A stretch of DNA of 64,000 bases from Bacteroidia bacterium (GTDB lineage Bacteria; Bacteroidota; Bacteroidia; B-17B0; Aurantibacillaceae), in assembly GCA_025455485.1 (NCBI GenBank), contig JALOMJ010000002.1:26438-90437 (forward strand), given 5' to 3'. Shown piece after piece: positions 1-7,544 of the stretch. The position numbers and the translations under genes are program-made. The notes beneath the pieces were generated by a model. That model saw nothing but the letters and a program-made list of their open reading frames with translations, ran no database searches and was not told the origin of the DNA. Position 1 is the stretch's first letter. Every line of letters starts with the position of its first letter.

Positions 1-1
1 C

Positions 2-1198
2 ACAGAATTAAAATACAGTCATTTTCAAAATGAAATGAACCTCATTAATAAAGCTTATTACACGGTTATGACGGAAGGTGATGCTCAGGGACAACCGTTC
101 ACGTTCCCCATTCCTACAGTAAACATCACTGAGGATTTTGATTGGTACGGTGAAAATACAGACCTCCTGTTTGAAAACACAGCAAAAATTGGCTCATCCT
201 ATTTCCAAAATTTTATCGGAAGTCAATACACGCTTGATATAAATGGCAACCGCGTTGAAAATGAAAATGCTTATAAACCAAATGCGGTGAGAAGCATGTG
301 TTGCCGCTTACAGCTGGATTTAAGGGAGCTGTTAAAGAGAGGTAATGGTTTATTTGGCAGCGCCGAAATGACAGGAAGTATAGGCGTTGTTACACTAAAT
401 ATGGCACGTTTAGGCTATCTGTATAAAGCAAATGAGAAAGCATTGTACAAACGCTTAAATGAGTTGCTTGAACTGGCCAAATCAACATTGGAAAAAAAGC
501 GACTCTTTATTCAGGACATGTTTGATAGGGGATTGTATCCTTATACCAAACGTTATTTAAGCCACTACAGAAACCACTTCTCCACGATAGGTGTGAACGG
601 CATGAACGAAATGATTATCAATTTTACTTCCGGTCAAGACAATATCAGCACAGAAAGCGGCATTGATTTTGCGGCCGGGGTGCTTGATTTTATAAGAAAT
701 AAAATGAAAGCGTTTCAGGCTGAGACCGGAAATCTCTACAACCTGGAAGCTACACCCGCAGAGGGAACAACCTACCGTTTTGCAAAAGAAGATAAAAAGC
801 GGTATCCGGAAATTTTACAATCAGGTATAGATGAAAACATATACTACACAAACAGTTCGCAATTGCCCGTAGATTATACTGAAGACCCATTTGAAGCATT
901 ACTGCTCCAAAATGAATTGCAATGCAAATACACTGGCGGAACGGTCCTTCACCTATACATGCGTGAAAGATTAAGTTCTCCGGAAGCCTGTCGCAATTTG
1001 GTAAAAAAGGTAATCTCCGGCTTCAGTTTACCTTACATAACAGTAACCCCTGTGTTCAGCGTATGTCCAAAACATGGTTACCTTTCCGGTGAACACACCT
1101 ACTGCCCGCAATGCGACAAGGATGTATTAAAACAATTACAACATAACCTAAATAGTCATGAAAACAACCACACAACAACTGCTCGAACAGCACAATGA
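2..1198 (+). CDS. nrdD: Anaerobic (class III) ribonucleoside-triphosphate reductase, catalytic part; 5' end outside window
   Basis: Reduces ribonucleoside triphosphates to dNTPs without oxygen. The reading frame is open to the first base of the window, so the first ATG (35) is not the real start and only the C-terminal part is visible. Seen: the MCCRL cysteine segment, the TGSIGVVTLNMARLGY stretch typical of NrdD, and a C-terminal metal site CPKH...CPQC in which one of the usual four cysteines is His. The protein then runs about 27 residues to a stop and has no glycyl-radical motif. That motif (RVMGYHRP) sits on the next, overlapping ORF in another frame. Neighbours are the radical ORF and the activase, overlapping by 41 and 47 bases, which suggests translational coupling. 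Family assignment is firm; whether the split is natural is discussed as a finding. Confidence 0.93.
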   Translation, partial: TELKYSHFQNEMNLINKAYYTVMTEGDAQGQPFTFPIPTVNITEDFDWYGENTDLLFENTAKIGSSYFQNFIGSQYTLDINGNRVENENAYKPNAVRSMCCRLQLDLRELLKRGNGLFGSAEMTGSIGVVTLNMARLGYLYKANEKALYKRLNELLELAKSTLEKKRLFIQDMFDRGLYPYTKRYLSHYRNHFSTIGVNGMNEMIINFTSGQDNISTESGIDFAAGVLDFIRNKMKAFQAETGNLYNLEATPAEGTTYRFAKEDKKRYPEILQSGIDENIYYTNSSQLPVDYTEDPFEALLLQNELQCKYTGGTVLHLYMRERLSSPEACRNLVKKVISGFSLPYITVTPVFSVCPKHGYLSGEHTYCPQCDKDVLKQLQHNLNSHENNHTTTARTAQ

Positions 1199-1325
1199 AC
1201 TTCGCACCAAATGTCTTGTTTATACAAGAGTCATGGGGTATCACAGGCCGGTAGAAAGTTTTAATATAGGAAAAAAGGGTGAACACAAACAACGAAAACA
1301 TTTCGAAGAACTTCGCTGCGCATAA
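1158..1325 (+). CDS. Stand-alone glycyl-radical domain of class III ribonucleotide reductase (55 aa)
   Basis: Too short for the ORF track. ATG at 1158 opens a 55-codon frame, +1 relative to nrdD, overlapping the nrdD end by 41 bases. The product contains CLVYTRVMGYHRPVESFN and GKKGEH, which match the C-terminal radical loop of NrdD; the Gly after RVM would carry the radical. An in-frame stop (1149-1151) lies just upstream of the ATG, so the two frames are open together only between 1152 and 1198. A fusion by frameshift there would put about 37 residues between CPQC and TRVMGY, against roughly a dozen in fused NrdD proteins I know. This favours a real two-polypeptide enzyme over a sequencing error. 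I recall short stand-alone NrdD C-terminal proteins in other bacteria but could not check. Confidence 0.8.
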   Translation: MKTTTQQLLEQHNELRTKCLVYTRVMGYHRPVESFNIGKKGEHKQRKHFEELRCA

Positions 1326-1995
1326 AGTTTTATACAGCATTAGTCCGTTTACGCTATTGGATTATCCCGATAAAACGGCTGCTATACTGTGGTTTGCCGG
1401 ATGTAACATGCGGTGTGCGTACTGTTATAACCCTGAGATTGTTTATGGAAAGGGAAAACAATCCTATGCCGAGGCATTGTGCTTTCTTGATACCAGAAGG
1501 GGTCTTTTGGATGCTGTTGTGCTAAGCGGTGGAGAATGCAGTATACACAAACACCTTCCGGAATTTATCACGACTATCAAACGTATGGGATTTCTGGTGA
1601 AAATGGATACAAATGGATCCAAACCTGGTTTATTACGTTACCTTTTACAAAATCGTTTACTGGACTATGTCGCTTTGGATTTCAAGGCACCTAAGAATAA
1701 ATTTAATTCCATCACTGGATCAAAACTTTATTTTTATTTCCTGGAGAGTCTGAGGTTGCTTTTATCCTCCGGAATCAAATTTGAAGTAAGAAGCACAATA
1801 CACTCTGACCTTCTTAATCAATATGATTTTGAAAGCATGCTGCAATTGCTTGAGACAGAAGGATACACAGGAGCGTATTACCTGCAAAATTTCAGAAATG
1901 GGGTGGATACTCTGCTAAACCTGAGGGAGTCAGAATCAAATTATCTGACTGATATCAATAAAAAATCGGATATAAAAGTCCTTTTTCGTCAATAA
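1279..1995 (+). CDS. nrdG: Anaerobic ribonucleotide reductase activating protein (radical SAM)
   Basis: Generates the glycyl radical on NrdD using S-adenosylmethionine and a [4Fe-4S] cluster. The cluster motif CxxxCxxC is present as CNMRCAYC, preceded by the usual N-terminal DYPDKTAAI segment, and LSGGECS gives the SAM-binding glycines. 238 aa fits the longer NrdG2-type activases. The likely start is GTG at 1279, inside the radical-domain ORF (47-base overlap), with purine-rich AGGAAAAAAG just upstream; no ATG suits the conserved N-terminus. It is the last gene of the nrd unit before a new transcription unit in the copper region. Family confident, exact start less so. Confidence 0.88.
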   Translation: MNTNNENISKNFAAHKVLYSISPFTLLDYPDKTAAILWFAGCNMRCAYCYNPEIVYGKGKQSYAEALCFLDTRRGLLDAVVLSGGECSIHKHLPEFITTIKRMGFLVKMDTNGSKPGLLRYLLQNRLLDYVALDFKAPKNKFNSITGSKLYFYFLESLRLLLSSGIKFEVRSTIHSDLLNQYDFESMLQLLETEGYTGAYYLQNFRNGVDTLLNLRESESNYLTDINKKSDIKVLFRQ

Positions 1996-2054
1996 AATGA
2001 GATTTGTCATGTTACGAAAATTACAATCTAGTACCTTTGGCCCGGTATCCCAAA

Positions 2055-2441
2055 GTGAAAGGTTTGTTGCTCATAGCGGTTTTACTGAGTGTAATGGCTC
2101 AGAGTTTCAGTAAGGTTATACTCATTTCTAATTATCTGTTAAACAAACAGGAGATTACGATTCGGTATTGTGAGAACAGGGCAAAACCAGCTCTTAACTG
2201 TCAGGGTATGTGTCAACTAAAGAAAAAGCTGGCAGAGGAAAACACAAAAGACAATCAAGGACGTACCCCCTTGATCGAGTGGAGTGAGGTTTTGCTTTTT
2301 CACAGAGAAACAGAATCGCTTTTAAAAATACCCGTTCCGGAAGGATTTAATCATTTTAGCACTTGCTTCTGTCCAAAAACCAGTAGCTATCAAAATTCAA
2401 TTTTTCATCCGCCTTCCCTTATTCGCACTCGTTTCACCTAA
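2055..2441 (+). CDS. Small membrane-anchored Cys-rich protein upstream of the copper receptor
   Basis: Function unknown. The track ORF starts at TTG 2004, but the likely start is GTG 2055, which puts one hydrophobic segment (LLLIAVLLSVMAQSF) at the N-terminus. It is followed by a motif I recognise from Bacteroidota hypotheticals near metal loci: CENRAKPALNCQGMCQLKKK, where closely spaced cysteines could bind copper. Two more cysteines lie in STCFCPK. Product is about 128 aa, probably periplasmic with an N-terminal anchor. It precedes the Met-rich lipoprotein and OprC-like receptor by about 120 bases, so a role in copper handling is inferred from context and cysteines only. Confidence 0.6.
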   Translation: MKGLLLIAVLLSVMAQSFSKVILISNYLLNKQEITIRYCENRAKPALNCQGMCQLKKKLAEENTKDNQGRTPLIEWSEVLLFHRETESLLKIPVPEGFNHFSTCFCPKTSSYQNSIFHPPSLIRTRFT

Positions 2442-2565
2442 TCCAAAAAGGTGCATAGCACGCCTGTGTTTTAAGCACAGTGGCTTTTAATACAAACATA
2501 TTATTTACTAATTCATCGATATGAACAGTTGTATTCTGTTCGAAAAAAACTATATTAAATTTATT

Positions 2566-3408
2566 ATGAAAAACCGAATTCAATTTTTATACATCATTCT
2601 GATTACTTCCGCGTTATTTTTTAGCTGTAAAAAGGAAGAAACAAAACCGGCAACGGTTCCAACACCAGCCCCCGTGCCAAATGAAACCTTACTCAAGATT
2701 GGTGAAACCTACCTCATGGGTGCAAATGCAAAGGCTATTGTGTTTGCTAAAAAAGCATTTGAAACCGGATACAATGAGGTGTATGTGGCACTTTATGATT
2801 CGCTGGACGGCAGCAGATTAAGCGGGGGGCACTTTGATGTAATGCCAATGATGGACATGGGCATGATGCAACATTCTTGTCCGGTGGAAAACACGGAAGA
2901 TACGATTACCACAAACGGGTATTTTAAATCTACGGTCTATTTTTCAATGGCGGGAACCGCTTCACAATGGAAGCTAAACTTTTCTTTTCACAACCATAAA
3001 ACTGAAACAGAGGGTATGGGCAGTGTTGGAGTGGATGTTAAGGCGAGCACACCCTCAAAGTTTAAAACTACCACACTTAGTCTGGATAGCAATAAAGTGT
3101 TATTTCTTTCCTTTTTAGAACCTTCTAAACCGATTGTAGGAATTAACGATTTCGAAATAGTGCTACACCATAAGAAATCAGGTATGGTATATACACCAGT
3201 TGAAAATTACACTATTGAAATAGAACCTAACATGCCAAGCATGGGACATGGCTCTCCTAATAATGTAAATCCTGTACATGAGAGCAAAGGCCATTACAAA
3301 GGAAAAGTAAATTACACCATGACCGGTTTGTGGCAAGTGAAGCTCAAAATTTATAAAAATGGTACTTTGATTAGTGACAACCAATATTTTGAAATGACTT
3401 TGGAATAA
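2566..3408 (+). CDS. Met/His-rich lipoprotein with two YtkA/FixH-like repeats, probable copper carrier
   Basis: A likely periplasmic or outer-membrane-facing lipoprotein. The start chosen is ATG 2566, not the track start 2521, because it opens a standard lipoprotein signal (MKNRIQFLYIILITSALFFSC) with Cys in the lipobox, followed by a Pro/Thr-rich linker. The mature protein has two Met/His clusters, MPMMDMGMMQHSC and MPSMGHGSPNN, each followed by a beta-rich segment ending in a 'Y..MxGxWxxxLxxxxxG'-type sequence, which resembles YtkA-like or FixH-like folds. Such clusters suit copper(I). The stop overlaps the next ATG (TAATG), so it is co-translated with the TonB receptor. A surface lipoprotein partner for copper uptake is inferred. 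Confidence 0.68.
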   Translation: MKNRIQFLYIILITSALFFSCKKEETKPATVPTPAPVPNETLLKIGETYLMGANAKAIVFAKKAFETGYNEVYVALYDSLDGSRLSGGHFDVMPMMDMGMMQHSCPVENTEDTITTNGYFKSTVYFSMAGTASQWKLNFSFHNHKTETEGMGSVGVDVKASTPSKFKTTTLSLDSNKVLFLSFLEPSKPIVGINDFEIVLHHKKSGMVYTPVENYTIEIEPNMPSMGHGSPNNVNPVHESKGHYKGKVNYTMTGLWQVKLKIYKNGTLISDNQYFEMTLE

Positions 3409-5405
3409 TGATTAAAGTTATTAATTTATTTAACGGGCTTTTTTTAAGCTGGAGTCTTTGTGCACAAACCGTGCACAAAGACTCCTTAATTAAAACAGTT
3501 GAATTAGAGGAGGTTTGTATTATAAAAGATGTTGACCCAGACCAATCATTTGGTTTTTTGAGAAGTAGTAAATTAGCCAGCACAGAGGATATTCTCGCAC
3601 GTATGCCGGGAGTCAACCTTACCAAGCGCGGTGCCTTCGGTTTAGAGCCCGGGTTACGCAATTACAATGGGGCACAAACCAATTTAGTTATTGACGGCAT
3701 GCGCATGTATGGTGCTTGCACCGATAAAATGGATCCTGTATCTATTTACATTGAACCGGGGAATTTACAAAGCATTGAGGTGGCTCAGGGGGCTTCCGGG
3801 GCTCAAGTGGGAAGTACCATTGGCGGCCAGATTAACATGAAGATGAGGGAACCTGAGGCCAATTGCCATAAGCGCTTCAAAGGTGTTTTTGCGCAAACAT
3901 ACATGTCTGTAAACAACGCTTACAACGGCAATCTTAATTTTGAGCAATCCTTTACCAAATGGGCTTACCGCCTTAGCGGAACTTATCGCAATGCGGGAAA
4001 CTATACAGCCGGTGGTGACAGCCTTATTGAGCATTCGGCCTATAGTAAAGCCAATCTTTCAGGCAATGTACTGTACAAGTTCAATGAAAAACACAGGATT
4101 AAATTGGATGTGTTGGGCGACTGGGGCCGAAATATTGGATACCCTGCTTTGCCCATGGATGTTGGAAGGGCAGATGCTGGTATCTATGCTTTGACACACA
4201 ACTTAAACATCAATAAAGGGCTCTTTAAGCAAAACGAATTTAAGGTATACTACAATTCAGTTTACCATGAAATGGACGACACCCAGCGACCCGAGGCGCC
4301 CATGCACATGGATATGCCCGGATGGAGCCAAACCATTGGATTTTACAATGAATTAAGCGGAACAGGGAATCTAAAGCTTCGTTTTGATTACCACACCGCA
4401 TATACGAGGGCAGACATGATAATGTACCCGGCAAATGAGGCTGAAATGTACATGCAAACTTTACCTGAAAATAATCTGCATGATTTTGGGATTGCTTTTG
4501 GAAAAACAGTCCAATTTCAGGCTCAACAGCAACTTCATTTGAATTTTAGATTGGACTACTATTCACATGCTGTAGCAGATGGTTTTGGCGCTTCTCAATG
4601 GACGGTTTATAATGAAGATGTAACCGTTTCTCAAAACAACCTGCTTAAAAATGCAAGTGTGGGCTACTCGAAAAAAATAAAACAAAATAGTTTGTTATTC
4701 TTTACTATGGCATACGGTGAGAGAATACCGAGTGCAAATGAACGTTATGGGTATTACTTATTTAACCGTCAGGATATGTACGACTATTTGGGTAATCAGC
4801 ACTTAAATCCGGAACAATCCGTGCAAGGCGAATTACGCTTTGAACAAAAATTCAAGAACATTGAGTATCATGCCAATGTATTTTACCATCATACTCTAAA
4901 TTATATTTATGCCTACCGTATGGAAGGGCACAGCCAGATGACCATAGGAGCGCTCGGTTTAAAAACTTACAAAAATATTTCATATGCGGTTAGTCAGGGA
5001 TTTGAAGCCGGAGCAAAAGCGCAATTGGGAGCCTCAATTTCTTATATAGCCAATTTAAAATATGTTTTTACTCAAACCTACGATGGCCAGGCACTTCCAC
5101 TTGTTCCCCCGTTTAAATTGCAACATGCTTTACGCTATACTTATAAATTTTATCAACTTCAGTTAGAGCACGATTTTGGTGCCGCGCAGAATAGAATCAA
5201 CACCGATTTCGGAGATAAAGCCACGCCGGCCTTTAACGTATTTAACTTCAGAGCGTCTAGAAACATAATAATTAAAAACACAGTTCTCCAACTGGCATTA
5301 GCGTGTGAGAATATGTTCGACCTGCTTTACCATGAGCACCTCGATATAGGTCAGGTGCCCCGTTTCGGAAGAAGCTTTAATGTAAATCTGAATTTCATTT
5401 TCTAA
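3408..5405 (+). CDS. TonB-dependent outer-membrane receptor, OprC/NosA-like copper type
   Basis: Outer-membrane beta-barrel with N-terminal plug, 665 aa, signal peptide at residues 1-20. The plug begins with the TonB-box-like ELEEVCI and contains IDGMRMYGACTDKMDPVSIY. CTDKM matches the CxxxM half of the copper site known for Pseudomonas OprC, and a later extracellular-loop candidate, PMHMDMPGW, supplies the HxM half. This is the strongest sign that the substrate is copper rather than a siderophore. The C-terminus ends in aromatic NVNLNFIF, as expected for barrel insertion. It is the last gene of the copper unit and lies upstream of the cbb3 oxidase cluster, a major copper user. Substrate is inferred from motifs. 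Confidence 0.85.
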   Translation: MIKVINLFNGLFLSWSLCAQTVHKDSLIKTVELEEVCIIKDVDPDQSFGFLRSSKLASTEDILARMPGVNLTKRGAFGLEPGLRNYNGAQTNLVIDGMRMYGACTDKMDPVSIYIEPGNLQSIEVAQGASGAQVGSTIGGQINMKMREPEANCHKRFKGVFAQTYMSVNNAYNGNLNFEQSFTKWAYRLSGTYRNAGNYTAGGDSLIEHSAYSKANLSGNVLYKFNEKHRIKLDVLGDWGRNIGYPALPMDVGRADAGIYALTHNLNINKGLFKQNEFKVYYNSVYHEMDDTQRPEAPMHMDMPGWSQTIGFYNELSGTGNLKLRFDYHTAYTRADMIMYPANEAEMYMQTLPENNLHDFGIAFGKTVQFQAQQQLHLNFRLDYYSHAVADGFGASQWTVYNEDVTVSQNNLLKNASVGYSKKIKQNSLLFFTMAYGERIPSANERYGYYLFNRQDMYDYLGNQHLNPEQSVQGELRFEQKFKNIEYHANVFYHHTLNYIYAYRMEGHSQMTIGALGLKTYKNISYAVSQGFEAGAKAQLGASISYIANLKYVFTQTYDGQALPLVPPFKLQHALRYTYKFYQLQLEHDFGAAQNRINTDFGDKATPAFNVFNFRASRNIIIKNTVLQLALACENMFDLLYHEHLDIGQVPRFGRSFNVNLNFIF

Positions 5406-5444
5406 AAATTCAGTGATTTATCTGAAAAAAGGGTTGTATTTATT

Positions 5445-6680
5445 TTAAGGCGTTAGTGAAGCCCTGTCTGATTGCTTTTTTACCTGTGAAAGGAAGAGTA
5501 GGAGTGTGCCCATGCTGAGCAGCAAAGCCACAATAAACAAGGTTTCGTTTACATGGGGTACAATAAAATAACTGAAGGACGCTATGCCTTGTACTGCCAA
5601 TACCACTTCATTGAAAAACACCCCCGATAAAAAAAACACAAAACCCAGAGCGCTCAGTACGTTTCTGTGCAGTAAATTTTGAACATAACTATACACTAAA
5701 AGGAAAACAGTAATTATTGCTAAAAGTACAAGATGCAGATAGGCAATAACAATAGGTCGAAATCCAAAAGCCAATTTTGCTATGATGGGAATGGTAGAAC
5801 CAAGCTGCAAAAAGAGTTTTATGGTAAACGCCAGAATTACAAAAAGAAACACATAAAGACTTAATTTATCGGGTGCCGATACCTTTACTTTCACTTGTTT
5901 TAGATAGCCAAGCACTTTTAGCCATCCAAAAAGTTGCACAATTGCAGCAACAATTACAATAAGGTATAACCAAAGAGGGATGTTGGCCCATAAAACGGAA
6001 AGAAAATACGCCGGTATAGCGGAGATAAAAAATAAAGTAAACATGTTCTTGCTGTAAGGGAATTGCGGGTACCTGTCTTTAAGTGCATTTAGGGCTAAGC
6101 CAAAGCAAGAAAAAAGAAAAAAACCATTGTATTGAAAATGAAGGTAGAAATATACTGCAGCCAGGTACCAATTCTCGTTAAAATTTCGAGAAGCCATAAT
6201 GTATGCGAGATAAAGTGTGCCGGCCGACGAAATAATATTAAACCATAGGGACGCTCTGAACCAGTTATTATCGCATTTATTTTCATCCGTTTTGCGTAAA
6301 TCTTTAAGAAAATAATAAGCAAAAAAACAGGCCACAACAATCGTACAGGATGAAAGCAGAATAGAGCTTAAGGAATAGCCGTAAATGAAAAAAGAAACCA
6401 GCATGCCATAAGAGCAAATGAGGTTAATAGTTAATAGTCGTTCATAGGGTTTTAAAACCAGGGCATCTGTCTTTCTGGTAAGATAATGAATCAATAAAGT
6501 GTAAATGGTGTGACTTATCCATCCTGCAAAGGCAAAATGAGAGTGCGCATATTGAATGTATTTTTGATTGAAATGCGGGAATTCAAAGCCTATCTTATAG
6601 CGCATCAGTGAACCCAATAGAGCCACCAAAAACAGGTTAAACAGGGAAATACCTAACCAAAATCGGGGTTTAAATGCCAT
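5445..6680 (-). CDS. Polytopic membrane protein, possibly heme-copper-oxidase subunit I-like
   Basis: 411 aa with roughly 12 hydrophobic segments and no signal peptide. Several histidines sit inside or next to helices: QYAHSHFAFAGWI, YFYLHFQYNGF, IAYLHLVLLA and FIVPHVNET. This looks like a distant relative of heme-copper oxidase or NnrS-type subunits, a class often left unnamed in Bacteroidota. It lacks the complete CuB/heme pattern that CcoN shows further along. Transcribed away from the cco operon, with its start facing the long regulatory gap at 6681-6971, so it may share control with cco. Function not established. Confidence 0.5.
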   Translation of the reverse strand: MAFKPRFWLGISLFNLFLVALLGSLMRYKIGFEFPHFNQKYIQYAHSHFAFAGWISHTIYTLLIHYLTRKTDALVLKPYERLLTINLICSYGMLVSFFIYGYSLSSILLSSCTIVVACFFAYYFLKDLRKTDENKCDNNWFRASLWFNIISSAGTLYLAYIMASRNFNENWYLAAVYFYLHFQYNGFFLFSCFGLALNALKDRYPQFPYSKNMFTLFFISAIPAYFLSVLWANIPLWLYLIVIVAAIVQLFGWLKVLGYLKQVKVKVSAPDKLSLYVFLFVILAFTIKLFLQLGSTIPIIAKLAFGFRPIVIAYLHLVLLAIITVFLLVYSYVQNLLHRNVLSALGFVFFLSGVFFNEVVLAVQGIASFSYFIVPHVNETLFIVALLLSMGTLLLFLSQVKKQSDRASLTP

Positions 6681-6875
6681 AAAAATATATTTTGTTGAAT
6701 TAATCTAAACCAAGTACAGCAAATTTTAAGTAAACTGTCCTGAATACCAAATTCGGTTTTTTGAACATTTTTTTTACTTTTAAACAGATTCCAGCTGCTT
6801 AAAATAACCTCTGTTTTTTAATTAAAATGCTCAACAAACTTAAGCCGAAATTCGCTGTCATTTGTATTATTGAAG

Positions 6876-6889
6876 ATGATAAATGTCAT
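6876..6889 (+). promoter_or_regulatory. FNR/CRP-type operator ATGAT-AAAT-GTCAT upstream of cco
   Basis: Palindrome ATGATAAATGTCAT (TGAY-N4-GTCA form). Its centre (6882.5) is about 61.5 bases upstream of the start inferred from the TATCTTTG -7 box, the classical class I activator position. The same pattern recurs at 20489, 28401 and, as TGAT-N4-ATCA, at 17819. Binding protein not shown; the receiver-CRP fusion at 22758 or an FNR encoded elsewhere are candidates. Confidence 0.6.
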
Positions 6890-6932
6890 TTAAATCAATC
6901 AATGTAATGCACAACATACAAACTCCGTAGGT

Positions 6933-6940
6933 TATCTTTG
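6933..6940 (+). promoter_or_regulatory. Bacteroidota -7 promoter element TATCTTTG of the cco cluster
   Basis: Perfect match to TAnnTTTG. No good -33 TTTG is seen at the usual distance, which suits an activator-dependent promoter. An ATG lies seven bases past the box, as it does at guaA. Confidence 0.6.
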
Positions 6941-6971
6941 CAGCATATGAATACAAATTAAGTCTATCACA

Positions 6972-7265
6972 TTGGAAACACTAAAACTACAAGTCGATAA
7001 CCTTAAGTGCGGTGGGTGTGCGAACACCATTAAAAATGGCTTGCGCCAATTAGAGGGCATAAAAGAGGTGCTGGTAAACCCAGAGGAGCAGTGGGTAGAA
7101 ATTACGAGTGAGCGTGCCATTGACCAGGAGGCCGTTTTAAATAAACTAAGGGCCATGGGATATCCTAAAACCGGAACAACAGAAGGTTTAGAAAAGCTCG
7201 GACGCCATCTTCAGTCTTATGTAAGTTGTGCAATCGGCAGACTGGAAGGAGAGGATAAAAACTAA
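6972..7265 (+). CDS. HMA-domain copper-binding protein (copper chaperone-like)
   Basis: 97 aa. The first 70 residues form a heavy-metal-associated domain with the metal motif LKCGGCAN (CxxC), as in copper chaperones and the N-termini of CopA-type ATPases. The C-terminal 25 residues are an extension with one more Cys. First gene of the cco cluster, so delivery of copper to cbb3 assembly is likely. The start is TTG 6972 (protein METLKLQVDN), preceded by a five-codon frame (MNTN, stop) whose ATG is better placed relative to the promoter; a one-base change would join them as MNTNKSITLETLK. Family certain, start uncertain. Confidence 0.82.
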   Translation: METLKLQVDNLKCGGCANTIKNGLRQLEGIKEVLVNPEEQWVEITSERAIDQEAVLNKLRAMGYPKTGTTEGLEKLGRHLQSYVSCAIGRLEGEDKN

Positions 7266-7342
7266 AGTTCTGACCTCTGTCACACAGGCAAATGATTTTA
7301 ATCATAATTTAGTATAAATTGCACCATTACTTTTACCACCCG

Positions 7343-7534
7343 ATGAGCGTAATGTTTATTTTAATTTCAGCCAGCCTTATTATAGCCCTCGGTTTTCTGG
7401 CCGCATTTATCTGGTCGGTGCGTTCCGGCCAATACGAAGATGATTATACGCCATCGGTGCGCATGCTTTTTGAGGATGCAAAACCCACAACAACTAATCA
7501 GGAACCTCAATCAAAAGAAATAAAAAACACCTAA
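7343..7534 (+). CDS. ccoS: cbb3 oxidase maturation protein CcoS
   Basis: 63 aa with one transmembrane helix, needed in studied bacteria for cofactor insertion into cbb3 oxidase. The start is ATG 7343 (MSVMFILISASL), not the track start 7319. The typical CcoS pattern is present: helix ending in AAFIWSVRSGQYEDDYTPSVRMLFED, shortened here to the diagnostic SGQ(Y/F)(E/D)D and P-VRMLF-D elements. Eleven bases before ccoNO, clearly in the same operon. Confidence 0.9.
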   Translation: MSVMFILISASLIIALGFLAAFIWSVRSGQYEDDYTPSVRMLFEDAKPTTTNQEPQSKEIKNT

Positions 7535-7544
7535 ACCCCGTCTT

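Larger units (their letters stand above)
6681..6971. promoter_or_regulatory. Divergent control region between the membrane protein and the cco cluster
   Basis: About 290 bases without a gene, AT-rich. It holds an FNR/CRP-like palindrome (6876-6889), a -7 element TATCTTTG (6933-6940) and a five-codon frame ATG AAT ACA AAT TAA at 6947-6961. The left half (6681-6840) has A/T tracts but no recognised site. Nothing else is seen. Confidence 0.6.
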
